A stretch of DNA of 64,000 bases. It comes from Noviherbaspirillum denitrificans (lineage in GTDB: Bacteria; Pseudomonadota; Gammaproteobacteria; Burkholderiales; Burkholderiaceae_D). The notes below the pieces were generated by a model. That model was not told the DNA's origin, searched no databases, and was given only the letters and a program-made list of their open reading frames with translations. This document shows positions 49,280 to 57,732 of this stretch, in pieces. Where the stretch lies: positions 1-64,000 of the forward strand of contig NZ_LSTO01000003.1 in the NCBI RefSeq assembly GCF_002211445.1, written 5' to 3'. The translations under genes and the position numbers were made by a program. Every line of letters starts with the position of its first letter. Within the stretch, counting starts at the first letter, position 1.

Positions 49280-51517
49280 TTACGCCTTGCCCTCACTCGC
49301 TACATAGCCGTACTTTCCATACGCTGCATCGTAGCCATAGCGGGAAAAGCGCTGTTTGGAATCGTTGAATACGACACCGGTGACTTTGTGGCCTGCCTGA
49401 TTCAAGCGCCTGACCGTTTCCTCGATCTCGCCGGTGGTTGTTTGTCCGCCGCGCACAACATTGAAGATAGCGCCGGCGTGCGAGGCGACGACCAGGGCGT
49501 CCGACACGGCGAGAAGAGGCGGCGTATCAATCAGGATGTAGTCGTAACGCGCGGAGAACAGTTCGAGCAGTTTTCCAAAGTTGTCATGCGCAAGCAATTC
49601 TGTAGGCTTGCGCGGGATTTGTCCCGAGGACAGGAAGTCCACGTTTTCCGCGACGTCCCTGCGAATCGCCTTCCCGTACATCGCTTCACCGGTAATCACT
49701 TCCGACAAACCTGGTGATCGTTCCATTCCAAAGTATCGGTGCAGATGCCCGGAGCGCATGTCGCCGTCGATGAGCAGCACCTTCTTGCCGATCGACGCGA
49801 GCACAGCCGCAAAATTTGCGGAGACAAACGACTTCCCGACGCTTGGGGTCGCGCCTGCGATCATCACGATGTTGTTCTTCGCTTCCAGCATTGCAAACTG
49901 CAGGGATGTGCGGAACCTGCGCAGGCTCTCGATCGTCCCGTCGTAGGGAACATCCAGCGGCAGTACCGCCGCACCCTGCTTGTCGTGCTGCAGCCTGGCG
50001 TGCACCTTGTCCTGGCTCGCGCTATGGGGAATGGTGGCGGTCACCGGCAATCCAAGCCGTTCTTCGATTTCGCGCGGCCCGTCGATGCGGCCGTAGATCG
50101 ACTTGCGTGCGAGCGCAGCCATGATTCCAAGGACAATCCCGACCATGCCGGTCAGCACGAGCACCAGGCTGCGCTTTGGCTTGATCGGCCTGAGCGGTAC
50201 CACGGCGGTATCGAGGACACGGACGCTTCCCACATTGCTCTCGGTGGCGACGCGAAGCTGTTGGGCAGCGCTCAACAAGGCCGTGTACAGGTCGGTATTG
50301 ATCTTCACATCGCGATTGAGACGCAAGACGTTCTGCTCCACGTCGGGCAGTTTCTTGATTCTTGCTTCGATGCCCGCGATCTCGCGACGCAGTCCGTCCA
50401 TCTGCTGGTCGAGCGCAAGTACGCTGGGGTGGTTCGGCTGATAGCGCGTCAGCAGGTCGTCCTTCTTTTGCTTCAGCTCGAGCAGCTTTGTCTGGGTCAT
50501 CACGGACTGCGACAGCGCGCTCTTCGCTTCTTCTCCCAGGTCGACTGTCCCGCGGCTGTTGCGAAGCTGGTTGTATTTTGTTTCCGACTGTTCGAGTTCC
50601 TTTTTCAGCTCGGGCAGCTGGGTATTGAGGAAGGTGAGAGTTTTCTTTGCCTCTTCTGCTTTCTTGTCGATGTTCAGCGCCACGTATTCACGTCCGATCT
50701 CGTTAAGAATCGTGCTGATCAACTTCGGATTCGGCCCCTCCAATGCAACGTCGATAATGCCGGACTGCTTTCCCTTTTCGCCGATATTCAGCCCCTCCTG
50801 GAGCCTCTCCACCGTTTCCAGCCGTCCGGCGCGCGAGAGCGTGAACTGCGCGCCCGCCTTCGCATTCAACTGATCCACGCGCAGCTCGAGCACGCCTTGT
50901 CCGGTCTTGTTCGTCAGCGTGTCTCCTGCTTTGCCGGCGACGTCGATTCCATATTCATCCTGCGTCAGGCGATAGCCGCCACTGCCATTCGCAGTGAGGA
51001 TGAACGGTTTTCCTTCCAGCTCTTCCGGCACATTGAACTCGGACACCTTCGCCTGTTCCGATCCCCATACATAGCCGCCAAGGCCGAAGAGCCCGGGTTC
51101 CGAGATCTGCTTGCTACGGCGCGCAATCCATTCCCCGATCAGTGGAAAGTACTTGGGTTTGACGCTTATATAGAATCGGCCGCTGTCCACGGCACGCGTG
51201 ATCACCGCGCGGGAGCGCAGCACTTCCATCTCGGCCGCGACAGCGGCTTTCGTGTCGTGGTTGGTCTCGCTGCCCGCCAGTTCGACCGGCATGCTCTTCG
51301 GACGTGCGGAATCGCTTTCCACCTTCACGAGCATATTGGCCTTGTAGATCGGCGTCGCAACAAGCACATAGGCGAGGCCGAGGAGCATGACAACAAAGGC
51401 CACGCCGGCGATCAGCCATCGATTGTCAAAGAAAAACCCGAGATATTTGGCCAGGTCAACCGTATCGTCTTCTTCAATGATGTGGGTTTGAAGTTGATTG
51501 GTAGTCGGATTCATCAT
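49280..51517 (-). CDS. wzc: Polysaccharide co-polymerase / tyrosine autokinase (Wzc-like)
   Basis: A 745-residue inner-membrane BY-kinase. A Wzz domain starts at TVDLAKYLGFFFDNRWLIAG, with the first membrane helix near residues 35-57; a long periplasmic coiled-coil part follows (EEAKKTLTFLNTQLPELKKE), then PLRPIKPKRSLVLVLTGMVG and the second helix near 450. The kinase has Walker A GATPSVGKSFVSAN, Walker A' VLLIDGDMRSG and Walker B ILIDTPPLL. The C-terminal tyrosine cluster is RFSRYGYDAAYGKYGYVASE. It controls chain length and export. The partner genes wza (outer-membrane channel) and wzb (phosphatase) are not adjacent. Single gene with its own promoter (copy B element). Confidence 0.94.
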   Translation of the reverse strand: MMNPTTNQLQTHIIEEDDTVDLAKYLGFFFDNRWLIAGVAFVVMLLGLAYVLVATPIYKANMLVKVESDSARPKSMPVELAGSETNHDTKAAVAAEMEVLRSRAVITRAVDSGRFYISVKPKYFPLIGEWIARRSKQISEPGLFGLGGYVWGSEQAKVSEFNVPEELEGKPFILTANGSGGYRLTQDEYGIDVAGKAGDTLTNKTGQGVLELRVDQLNAKAGAQFTLSRAGRLETVERLQEGLNIGEKGKQSGIIDVALEGPNPKLISTILNEIGREYVALNIDKKAEEAKKTLTFLNTQLPELKKELEQSETKYNQLRNSRGTVDLGEEAKSALSQSVMTQTKLLELKQKKDDLLTRYQPNHPSVLALDQQMDGLRREIAGIEARIKKLPDVEQNVLRLNRDVKINTDLYTALLSAAQQLRVATESNVGSVRVLDTAVVPLRPIKPKRSLVLVLTGMVGIVLGIMAALARKSIYGRIDGPREIEERLGLPVTATIPHSASQDKVHARLQHDKQGAAVLPLDVPYDGTIESLRRFRTSLQFAMLEAKNNIVMIAGATPSVGKSFVSANFAAVLASIGKKVLLIDGDMRSGHLHRYFGMERSPGLSEVITGEAMYGKAIRRDVAENVDFLSSGQIPRKPTELLAHDNFGKLLELFSARYDYILIDTPPLLAVSDALVVASHAGAIFNVVRGGQTTTGEIEETVRRLNQAGHKVTGVVFNDSKQRFSRYGYDAAYGKYGYVASEGKA

Positions 51518-51687
51518 GGTGGCTGAATTGGAATGAGTGACTGCATCGATACATGCGAGTCGTTCGGAGAAATCCGGTGGTCATGCTTCACGCCATGGAA
51601 CCCTTGCTTTTTATATTGCGATTCTATTTGATACGCTTCCTCATCCGGGTTCGATCGGACGCTGGCATATGCTGGTTGAGTCCAACG

Positions 51688-51736
51688 CTATCAATTTACC
51701 CGGGTGGCCCTGAAAAAATAAGTACGAAATTTCGAT
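51688..51736 (-). promoter_or_regulatory. wzc promoter with 24-bp shared element (copy B)
   Basis: The 24 bases 51713-51736 repeat exactly those at 48979-49002. On the minus strand the element runs into TTTTCA (51716-51711), then 17 bases, then TGATAG (51693-51688). Outside the 24 bases the two copies still agree at many positions (CACC, GTA, TGATA), at the same spacing. The start point would be about 165 bases before the wzc ATG at 51517. Confidence 0.65.
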
Positions 51737-51826
51737 TCCTGGTGGGTCGATCCAGGTTTTTACATTGAGTTTTTAGATGCAAATTCTGGGGCGGGGACAC
51801 TGCGATGCAGAGCTGCTTATCGCTGG

Positions 51827-51875
51827 AAAAAAACTGACGGCCGCAAAAATTCGCGGTCGAACTTTTGCGGCCGTG
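51827..51875 (-). terminator. Rho-independent terminator after the tyrosinase gene
   Basis: ACGGCCGCAAAA (51838-51849) and TTTTGCGGCCGT (51864-51875) are perfect 12-base arms. On the minus strand the hairpin is followed by CAG and seven T. It lies 66 bases after the tyrosinase stop codon and isolates that gene from the wzc promoter. The rest of 51518-51940 holds the wzc leader and no gene. Confidence 0.88.
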
Positions 51876-51940
51876 CATGAATACCTGCTCGTCCTGGTTG
51901 TGACGAGGAGTCTGCCGGCAATGGCCGGCATCCTTGTCGA

Positions 51941-53398
51941 TTATCGGTAGGGTTCTCCTGCAGGTTTCGTGATCAATGGGCTGGTGTCATACGGCTCTTT
52001 TCTCGACACCTCGACGCGAAGTTCTCCGATTTCAATCGTTGGTGCTTGCGGCGAGTTCGGGCCGCTCACACGTACCAGGGTCACGGCCAGTGTCCGGATG
52101 TCCCCCGGCGCGACGTTCCCAAGCACTTGTGTTGCCGGGAAGGTCAATCGGGCCGGTCCGTGATGAGAAGCCGAATTGATTTCGAACGGACCGATCGTGC
52201 CGATGAAATTCTCCGGCTCGGAAGGCTCGCCTCTTTCCGGCACGCTCAAGAATACGTTGTAGTAGAAGCCTCCAAGCATGCCTGCATCCAGCAGTCGCAC
52301 ATCGTCGAGCACGACTTGTACCGACTTGTACGCATTGGACGGCACCGCCCGTGACGCGCCGCGAGCCGCCTCTGCCGCAGCGATTCCACGCAATGTCTGT
52401 CCGTCCTCCGACAGAACCGGTATGCGCACACGAACCGTGCTTCCGGCCAATGTGACCTTCCGCCCACCTCCGAGCTTTCGCGCATCGTTTCCACTGGGAC
52501 CGGGAGGAACTGCGGGGAACGTATCTCCCGAGCCTGGAATTTGCGCCTGGACGCGAATGAGTCGTGCCGACATTCCCTGTGCTGGAAGCGAGGTAGGCTT
52601 GTTGTTGTTGGAATAGGTGGTGCCAAGGCGCAGGGGGTGATAACACTGGGAGCGTGCCAAGGTAAGGTCCGGGGCGTAGGTGAAATTTCCTGACCAGTAA
52701 GGAGACGTAGCCGCCGGTATTCCCTTGCCGTCCGGGAGTGCCCACGCGTGCCAAAGCCGGTCGATGTTGGCGTGATGCAGATAGAAAATCGGATCGAGCG
52801 GTGATTCCATCGTGGCCATTACTCCGGCAATAATGTTGTGCACCGGGTTATGCGGCTTCGACTCGATCAGCGGTTCGAATGCATTGGGTCGTCCCCGCTC
52901 GAAATTCCAGACCGTCGAAGCGAACGGTGACAGCGACAGCGCGCTATATACATTTGTGTTTACGCGTCCGGAAATATACAAAGGATTGCCGGTCGCCGGA
53001 TCGGTGAATTCCGACGGTATGGTTGGATAGGTGTAATAGTCCCAGTATGGAAGTGCAAGGTTGCTGTTTCCGGAAACAATCTGGAGTTGCCGTTCGAAAT
53101 AATAGATGTAACCCCGGTGCCATGCGAGGAAATAGGGAGCGCTGTGCGGACAATAATTCACGTGGACGTTCGTCCAGTAGCGCCAGCTCGACCGGCTGTT
53201 TGCATCCGTATTTGCGCGCATGATCCGAAGCGCGTCGATGAATGATGAATAGTTGGGACTGCTTCTGAATTCGCGCCATTCCTGCCGAAGCCGGGTTGTG
53301 GTCTGGCCGAATACGGTTGTGGCCGGAAGCGAAGCGATCGCCAGGGCAGATAACGACCCCTTAACGAAAGCTCGCCTGCTGATTTGTTTGGACAGCAT
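51941..53398 (-). CDS. Tat-exported tyrosinase-family copper oxidase
   Basis: A 485-residue protein with a twin-arginine signal (ISRRAFVKGSLSALAIASLP, cleavage near VFGQ), so it is exported folded, with copper. The CuA site is in HVNYCPHSAPYFLAWHRGYI and the CuB site in HNPVHNIIAGVMATMESP with FYLHHANIDRLWHAW, giving the six His ligands. The domain ends near residue 290; a C-terminal region of about 190 residues has beta-rich character and resembles the polyphenol-oxidase DWL/KFDV-like or shielding region. It may oxidise phenols to quinones and melanin outside the cytoplasm. ATG 53398 has CAGGAG at six bases. It is its own unit between wzc and the second WbqC gene. Confidence 0.9.
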   Translation of the reverse strand: MLSKQISRRAFVKGSLSALAIASLPATTVFGQTTTRLRQEWREFRSSPNYSSFIDALRIMRANTDANSRSSWRYWTNVHVNYCPHSAPYFLAWHRGYIYYFERQLQIVSGNSNLALPYWDYYTYPTIPSEFTDPATGNPLYISGRVNTNVYSALSLSPFASTVWNFERGRPNAFEPLIESKPHNPVHNIIAGVMATMESPLDPIFYLHHANIDRLWHAWALPDGKGIPAATSPYWSGNFTYAPDLTLARSQCYHPLRLGTTYSNNNKPTSLPAQGMSARLIRVQAQIPGSGDTFPAVPPGPSGNDARKLGGGRKVTLAGSTVRVRIPVLSEDGQTLRGIAAAEAARGASRAVPSNAYKSVQVVLDDVRLLDAGMLGGFYYNVFLSVPERGEPSEPENFIGTIGPFEINSASHHGPARLTFPATQVLGNVAPGDIRTLAVTLVRVSGPNSPQAPTIEIGELRVEVSRKEPYDTSPLITKPAGEPYR

Positions 53399-53653
53399 GA
53401 ATAACTCCTGACAAGTAAAAACTCCGGAGGTACTGTTATAGGAAGTTATCCTGCTGGTTATACAGTAAAGTACACGCGTCCATGAAGGCGGATGTACAGA
53501 GGATTTGAGAAATGTAAAAGAGCCTTACACCCTGTCATTTTTTGTCGTCTTTTGCGAGTGACCGAGGTATCAAAGGCTTGTCGGCCGCAATGAAAACAAT
53601 TCGGTCGCATTACTGTCGCGATACGCCGGAACCCGCCGGCATCCCCCCTATCC

Positions 53654-54412
53654 TTATCCGTCGACAGACAATGCTGAATACTCGTCGAAATTGACGCCCA
53701 GGTTATCCGTCAATGCATAGTCGGATAAGCGCTCCTGGATTTCGGATCGGTCCATGAACATGAAGACGTCGATGATCGATAGGTTAGGCAGGAAAGCATT
53801 GCCGAATTGACGGTAAACGATGTCATTCATCTTTATGAATTTCAACTCGATCCCGTGCTGCATGAACTCATCGCAGCTGTACAAATGAAGACCGCCGATA
53901 GGACTGATTGTCGATGTGGCCCCCGAGCCTTTTAGTATGGCAAGCACCCGCTCCTTCCCCGACAGCTCGATTCCGAATCCCTGCCTGGAAGAGACTTGTA
54001 TTGTCGTGGGGATAGCGAGGTATTCGCAGATTTTCCGTATCGCGTTTTCATTGAACGTCGCGATATTTTTTTCCGTGCAATGAATGATCGATTCAATCAA
54101 CGGAAAATGATCTTTAAAGTACGGCGCACGCGAATAGGACATGCGAACGGCCTTCAGTATTTTTTGCTTGTGCCACTCGATGTCGTCGACGAAATAACGC
54201 GCGTTGATATTTTCTTCGAGGTGCGCCTTCTTCAATGGCAGGGTAATGAAGCTCGGCTTTCCATTGACCAAAATTCTGTTTCGATTGACCCAACCACGGC
54301 TGATCAGTTGCGTGTCGTCATAAATTACAAAGGTGTCCACTGCGGCGATCAGCTGGAAGTACCCCAGGTATGGAAACAAGTACGGCTGCATGATGGCTAT
54401 TTTTGATTTCAT
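53654..54412 (-). CDS. WbqC-family protein (copy 2)
   Basis: A 252-residue paralogue of the protein at 27819-28682. It has IAIMQPYLFPYLGYFQLIAA, WVNRNRIL, ITLPLKKAHLEENINARYF, YSRAPYFKDHFPLIE and QFGNAFLPNLSIIDVFMFMD. The C terminus (LGVNFDEYSALSVDG) lacks the Cys-rich tail of copy 1. ATG 54412 has GGGAG. The two copies bracket the polysaccharide locus at 27.8 and 54.4 kb. The family occurs in glycan loci; its reaction is not established. Confidence 0.9.
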   Translation of the reverse strand: MKSKIAIMQPYLFPYLGYFQLIAAVDTFVIYDDTQLISRGWVNRNRILVNGKPSFITLPLKKAHLEENINARYFVDDIEWHKQKILKAVRMSYSRAPYFKDHFPLIESIIHCTEKNIATFNENAIRKICEYLAIPTTIQVSSRQGFGIELSGKERVLAILKGSGATSTISPIGGLHLYSCDEFMQHGIELKFIKMNDIVYRQFGNAFLPNLSIIDVFMFMDRSEIQERLSDYALTDNLGVNFDEYSALSVDG

Positions 54413-54652
54413 CTCGCTCCCTCGACAAGATATGGCGCCGATCGGATGATTCACTGGGATTCAAGTGTGTGTGAGGAGAGCGTGCGCATTTTGATTTAAC
54501 TCATCCATGGGATTTTCAGCGATGCTGGCGCGCATCTATTCGAGACGCGTGATGTCGCGCTGGAGAATCAGATCGAAAAATGCGGTTCTTTACTGCTCGA
54601 TGGTCGTTATGTATCGATTTTTGGTATCGATCCTGACGACTGGATTTTGGTG

Positions 54653-54678
54653 CCGTAGCCGGCAAGAGCCGGCTACGG
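54653..54678. other. Perfect hairpin upstream of the second WbqC gene
   Basis: CCGTAGCCGGC and GCCGGCTACGG form an 11-bp stem with an AAGA loop. It has no T-tract. It stands between the amtB 3' end and the WbqC promoter region (54413-54750 otherwise holds no gene). It may back up the amtB terminator. Confidence 0.55.
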
Positions 54679-54705
54679 TTGATGAGGGGGAGGGTTCTTG
54701 AGGCT

Positions 54706-54742
54706 GTTGCAGTATTCGGGAAAGTGTCCCGAACACTGCAAC
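54706..54742 (-). terminator. Long hairpin after amtB
   Basis: GTTGCAGT-A-TTCGGGA pairs with TCCCGAA-C-ACTGCAAC across a five-base loop, a stem of about 16 pairs with one mismatch. It begins 9 bases past the amtB stop codon. No T-run follows on the minus strand, so it may protect the mRNA end or work with Rho. Confidence 0.6.
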
Positions 54743-54750
54743 ACGGTTTC

Positions 54751-55953
54751 TTACCAGCTCGTCTCGCGTTCCGCAGTCGCGCTGATGCGGTGGATCGACA
54801 AGTCAGCACCGTCGAATTCCTGCTCGGGGTCGAGGCGCAAGCCGAAGGCTTTTTTCAGCAAACCGTAGATGACCAGACCGCCGAGCGCGGCGATCGTCAG
54901 GCCCATCAAGGTGCCGGCGAGCTGCGACACGAACGACACGCCGCCCACACCGCCCAGCGCCTTGAGACCGAATATGCCGGCGGCGATTCCGCCCCATGCC
55001 CCGCACAGGCCGTGCAGCGGCCACACACCGAGCACGTCGTCGATCTTCCACTTGTTCTGCGTCAGCGTGAACATCCACACGAAAATCGCTCCGGCAATGC
55101 CACCAGTGATCAATGCGCCAAGCGGATGCATCAGGTCGGAACCCGCGCACACCGCCACCAGTCCCGCCAGCGGGCCGTTGTAGGCGAAGCCCGGGTCATT
55201 CTTGCCCAGCAAGACTGCCACCAAGGTGCCCCCGACCATCGCCATCAGCGAGTTGAGCGCGACCAGGCCGTTCATCTTGTCGAGCGCCTGCGCACTCATC
55301 ACATTAAAGCCGAACCAGCCAACCGTCAGGATCCATGCGCCAAGTGCGAGGAAAGGGATATTTGAAGGCGGATGCGCGGCAATTGCACCATCCTTGGAAT
55401 AGCGTCCGCGACGCGCGCCGAGCAGCAGCACAGCCGGCAATGCCGCCCAGCCACCCACCGCATGGACCACGACCGAACCGGCAAAATCATGGAACTCCTC
55501 CGAAAATGCCATTTTCAGCCATGCCTGGATGCCGAACTTCTGATTCCAGACGATGCCCTCGAAGAACGGATAAACCAGGCCGACCAGGAGTGCCGTCGCG
55601 GCAAGTTGGGGATAAAACTTGGCGCGCTCGGCGATGCCGCCGGAAATGATGGCTGGGATGGCCGCCGCAAACGTCAGCAGGAAGAAGAACTTGACCAGCT
55701 CATACCCGTTCTTTTGCGCCAGGGTGCCGGCGTCGGAAAAGAAGTCCACGCCGTAGGCAATGGTGTAGCCGACGAAGAAATAGGCAATCGTCGACACGGC
55801 AAAATCGACTAAGATTTTGACGAGTGCATTGACCTGGTTTTTCTTGCGGACAGTGCCGAGTTCCAGAAATGCAAACCCGGCGTGCATGGCAAGAATCATG
55901 ATGGCGCCGAGCAAAATGAATAAGGCGTCGGCACCGTTTTTAAGCGCATCCAT
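54751..55953 (-). CDS. amtB: Ammonium transporter
   Basis: A 400-residue channel with 11 membrane helices. AGFAFLELGTVRKKNQVNAL holds the first Amt signature; the pore twin-His pair lies in FAGSVVVHAVGGWAALPAVL and VWPLHGLCGAWGGIAAG. It conducts ammonium/ammonia under nitrogen limitation. Unlike many proteobacterial cases, no glnK gene is adjacent, and there is no evident signal peptide. Upstream are an NtrC-like site and a -24/-12 promoter, so it should be induced by nitrogen limitation. Confidence 0.95.
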   Translation of the reverse strand: MDALKNGADALFILLGAIMILAMHAGFAFLELGTVRKKNQVNALVKILVDFAVSTIAYFFVGYTIAYGVDFFSDAGTLAQKNGYELVKFFFLLTFAAAIPAIISGGIAERAKFYPQLAATALLVGLVYPFFEGIVWNQKFGIQAWLKMAFSEEFHDFAGSVVVHAVGGWAALPAVLLLGARRGRYSKDGAIAAHPPSNIPFLALGAWILTVGWFGFNVMSAQALDKMNGLVALNSLMAMVGGTLVAVLLGKNDPGFAYNGPLAGLVAVCAGSDLMHPLGALITGGIAGAIFVWMFTLTQNKWKIDDVLGVWPLHGLCGAWGGIAAGIFGLKALGGVGGVSFVSQLAGTLMGLTIAALGGLVIYGLLKKAFGLRLDPEQEFDGADLSIHRISATAERETSW

Positions 55954-56005
55954 GAAAAAGACTCTCCCTGTTAGTGTGCAAAATCAATCTAATGCCCACT
56001 TATGA

Positions 56006-56021
56006 AGCAATAATTATTCCA
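56006..56021 (-). promoter_or_regulatory. Sigma-54 promoter of amtB
   Basis: On the minus strand TGGAATAATTATTGCT has GG and GC exactly 10 bases apart with TTGC in the -12 box. Transcription would start near 55995, leaving about 40 bases before the amtB ATG at 55953. A TGCACCAAAAT half-site for NtrC overlaps the upstream end (56031-56021). Confidence 0.7.
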
Positions 56022-56093
56022 TTTTGGTGCAGCTCAGCAACTATTTGATTTATATACGGAAATTATTTTGACAATACTTTCCCCTGATGTAAA

Positions 56094-56110
56094 TGCACTG
56101 TTCAGGTGCA
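56094..56110. promoter_or_regulatory. NtrC-type enhancer site
   Basis: The minus strand reads TGCACCTGAACAGTGCA, 17 bases, matching the NtrC consensus (TGCACY-N5-RGTGCA) at all outer positions. It is centred about 90 bases upstream of the amtB sigma-54 promoter, a normal enhancer distance. It lies also just upstream of aat on the other strand. Confidence 0.75.
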
Positions 56111-56138
56111 TTTTCGCAGCCCAGTTTGGGGAGTCGCC

Positions 56139-56861
56139 GTGATTCCGTGGCTGGAGACGGACTCGCCTTTTCCGGATGTGTCGCGGGCGCTGACGGAAGA
56201 AGACGGCGCGCCCGGCCTGCTCGCCGCGGGTGGCGACCTGTCGCCGGCGCGGCTGCTTGAAGCCTATCGCCACGGGATTTTTCCGTGGTTTTCGGAAGGC
56301 CAGCCCATCCTGTGGTGGAGCACTGATCCGCGCATGGTGCTGCGGACTGAACACTTCAGCATCTCACACAGTCTGAAAAAAACGCTGAAGAAAGTAGAAC
56401 GCAGTATGGCGAGCGACCACCGTTGGGAAGTCCGTTTCGATTCCGCGTTCGAGCAGGTGATGCGGGCTTGCGCGGCGCCGCGCAGGGATGGCGCAGGTAC
56501 CTGGATTTCGGAAGACATCGTGCATGGCTATACCGGCCTGCACCGCCAGGGGTATGCCCATTCGTCCGAAGTCTGGCTCGATGGGCGCCTGGTCGGCGGC
56601 GCTTATGGTGTATGCATTGGACGCATGTTCTACGGCGAGTCGATGTTCGCGCGGGCCACGGATGCATCAAAGATCGCCCTCGCGTACCTCGTGCACTTTT
56701 TGCGGCAAAACGGTGTCGAACTGATCGACTGCCAGCAGGAGACGGCGCATCTCGCGTCGCTGGGCGCCGCCCCGGTGACGCGCGCGGAGTTCCTCCGGCA
56801 CCTGCGCCATGCAACCGCGCTTCCGCCCATCGAAACATGGCAGCCGGCAGGGCCGTTCTGA
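56139..56861 (+). CDS. aat: Leucyl/phenylalanyl-tRNA--protein transferase
   Basis: A 240-residue enzyme that adds Leu or Phe to N-terminal Lys or Arg and so makes N-degrons for ClpS-ClpAP. [17 protein letters not shown] at the start, [32 protein letters not shown] and [20 protein letters not shown] are the family signatures. The start is GTG 56139 (reads MIPWLE), with GGGGAG upstream; a GTG 33 bases earlier overlaps the NtrC site and adds atypical residues. Followed closely by bpt. Confidence 0.95.
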   Translation: MIPWLETDSPFPDVSRALTEEDGAPGLLAAGGDLSPARLLEAYRHGIFPWFSEGQPILWWSTDPRMVLRTEHFSISHSLKKTLKKVERSMASDHRWEVRFDSAFEQVMRACAAPRRDGAGTWISEDIVHGYTGLHRQGYAHSSEVWLDGRLVGGAYGVCIGRMFYGESMFARATDASKIALAYLVHFLRQNGVELIDCQQETAHLASLGAAPVTRAEFLRHLRHATALPPIETWQPAGPF

Positions 56862-56925
56862 TAGCGCTGGGACGGGCTTTCGCTTACAGTGTAAATTACG
56901 ATTATCGCAGTCAGGCTTCACGCAC

Positions 56926-57660
56926 ATGACGCACCTTAAAGACCTGCCTTTTGCAACACTGCAGTTTTACGCAACGGCGCCGTACCCGTGCAGCTATCTC
57001 GAGGGACGGCAGGCGCGCTCGCAGGTCGCCACGCCGTCCAACCTGATCAACGCCGACGTCTATTCCGAGCTGGTCAAGAACGGCTTCCGCCGCAGCGGCA
57101 TCTTCACCTACCGCCCCTACTGCGACGGTTGCAACGCCTGCATCCCGGTGCGCGTCCGCGCAGCCGAATTCACGCCCAATCGCAGCCAGCGCCGCGCATG
57201 GAAGCGGCACGGAGAGATGACAACCTGGGTCACGACGCTCTCCTTCGTCCCAGAACACTACGAGCTCTACCTGCGCTACCAGGCGGCTCGCCACGCCGGC
57301 GGCGGCATGGACCAGGACAGCCGCGACCAGTACGCGCAGTTCCTGCTGCAGAGCAAGGTGAACACCCGCCTGGTCGAATTCCGCGAACCGGACGGTACGC
57401 TGCGTATGGTCAGCATCATCGACGTGCTGAATGACGGCCTGTCGTCGGTATACACCTTCTACGACCCTGACATGGAAGGCGCGTCCTACGGCACCTACAA
57501 CGTGCTGTGGCAGATCGAGCAGGCACGGCGCCTGAACATGCCCTACGTCTATCTCGGCTACTGGATCCGCGACAGCCGCAAGATGGCATACAAGGTAAAC
57601 TTCCAGCCGCTCGAAGCCCTCCAGCGCGGCCGCTGGCAAGCGTGGCAGGCGGACCACTGA
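56926..57660 (+). CDS. bpt: Aspartate/glutamate leucyltransferase
   Basis: A 244-residue N-end rule transferase that adds Leu to N-terminal Asp or Glu. It carries the ATE N-terminal Cys motif [17 protein letters not shown] and [12 protein letters not shown], followed by [28 protein letters not shown] and [15 protein letters not shown]. Length and the GNAT-like fold match bacterial Bpt. ATG 56926 (MTHLKDLPF) is chosen by homology; an earlier frame overlaps aat. It is 64 bases after aat and probably in the same transcript. Confidence 0.95.
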   Translation: MTHLKDLPFATLQFYATAPYPCSYLEGRQARSQVATPSNLINADVYSELVKNGFRRSGIFTYRPYCDGCNACIPVRVRAAEFTPNRSQRRAWKRHGEMTTWVTTLSFVPEHYELYLRYQAARHAGGGMDQDSRDQYAQFLLQSKVNTRLVEFREPDGTLRMVSIIDVLNDGLSSVYTFYDPDMEGASYGTYNVLWQIEQARRLNMPYVYLGYWIRDSRKMAYKVNFQPLEALQRGRWQAWQADH

Positions 57661-57732
57661 TTTCCGGCTTTACCCGCCGGCAATAGTAAAATACGGCCTT
57701 TTCACCGCGCCCCGCGCGCACGCCGCCTTCCC

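Noticed and set aside
29110-51517. Exosortase/PEP-CTERM type exopolysaccharide locus
   Set aside because: No exosortase, PEP-CTERM protein or PrsK/PrsR pair is encoded; the locus is Wzx/Wzy/Wzc type.
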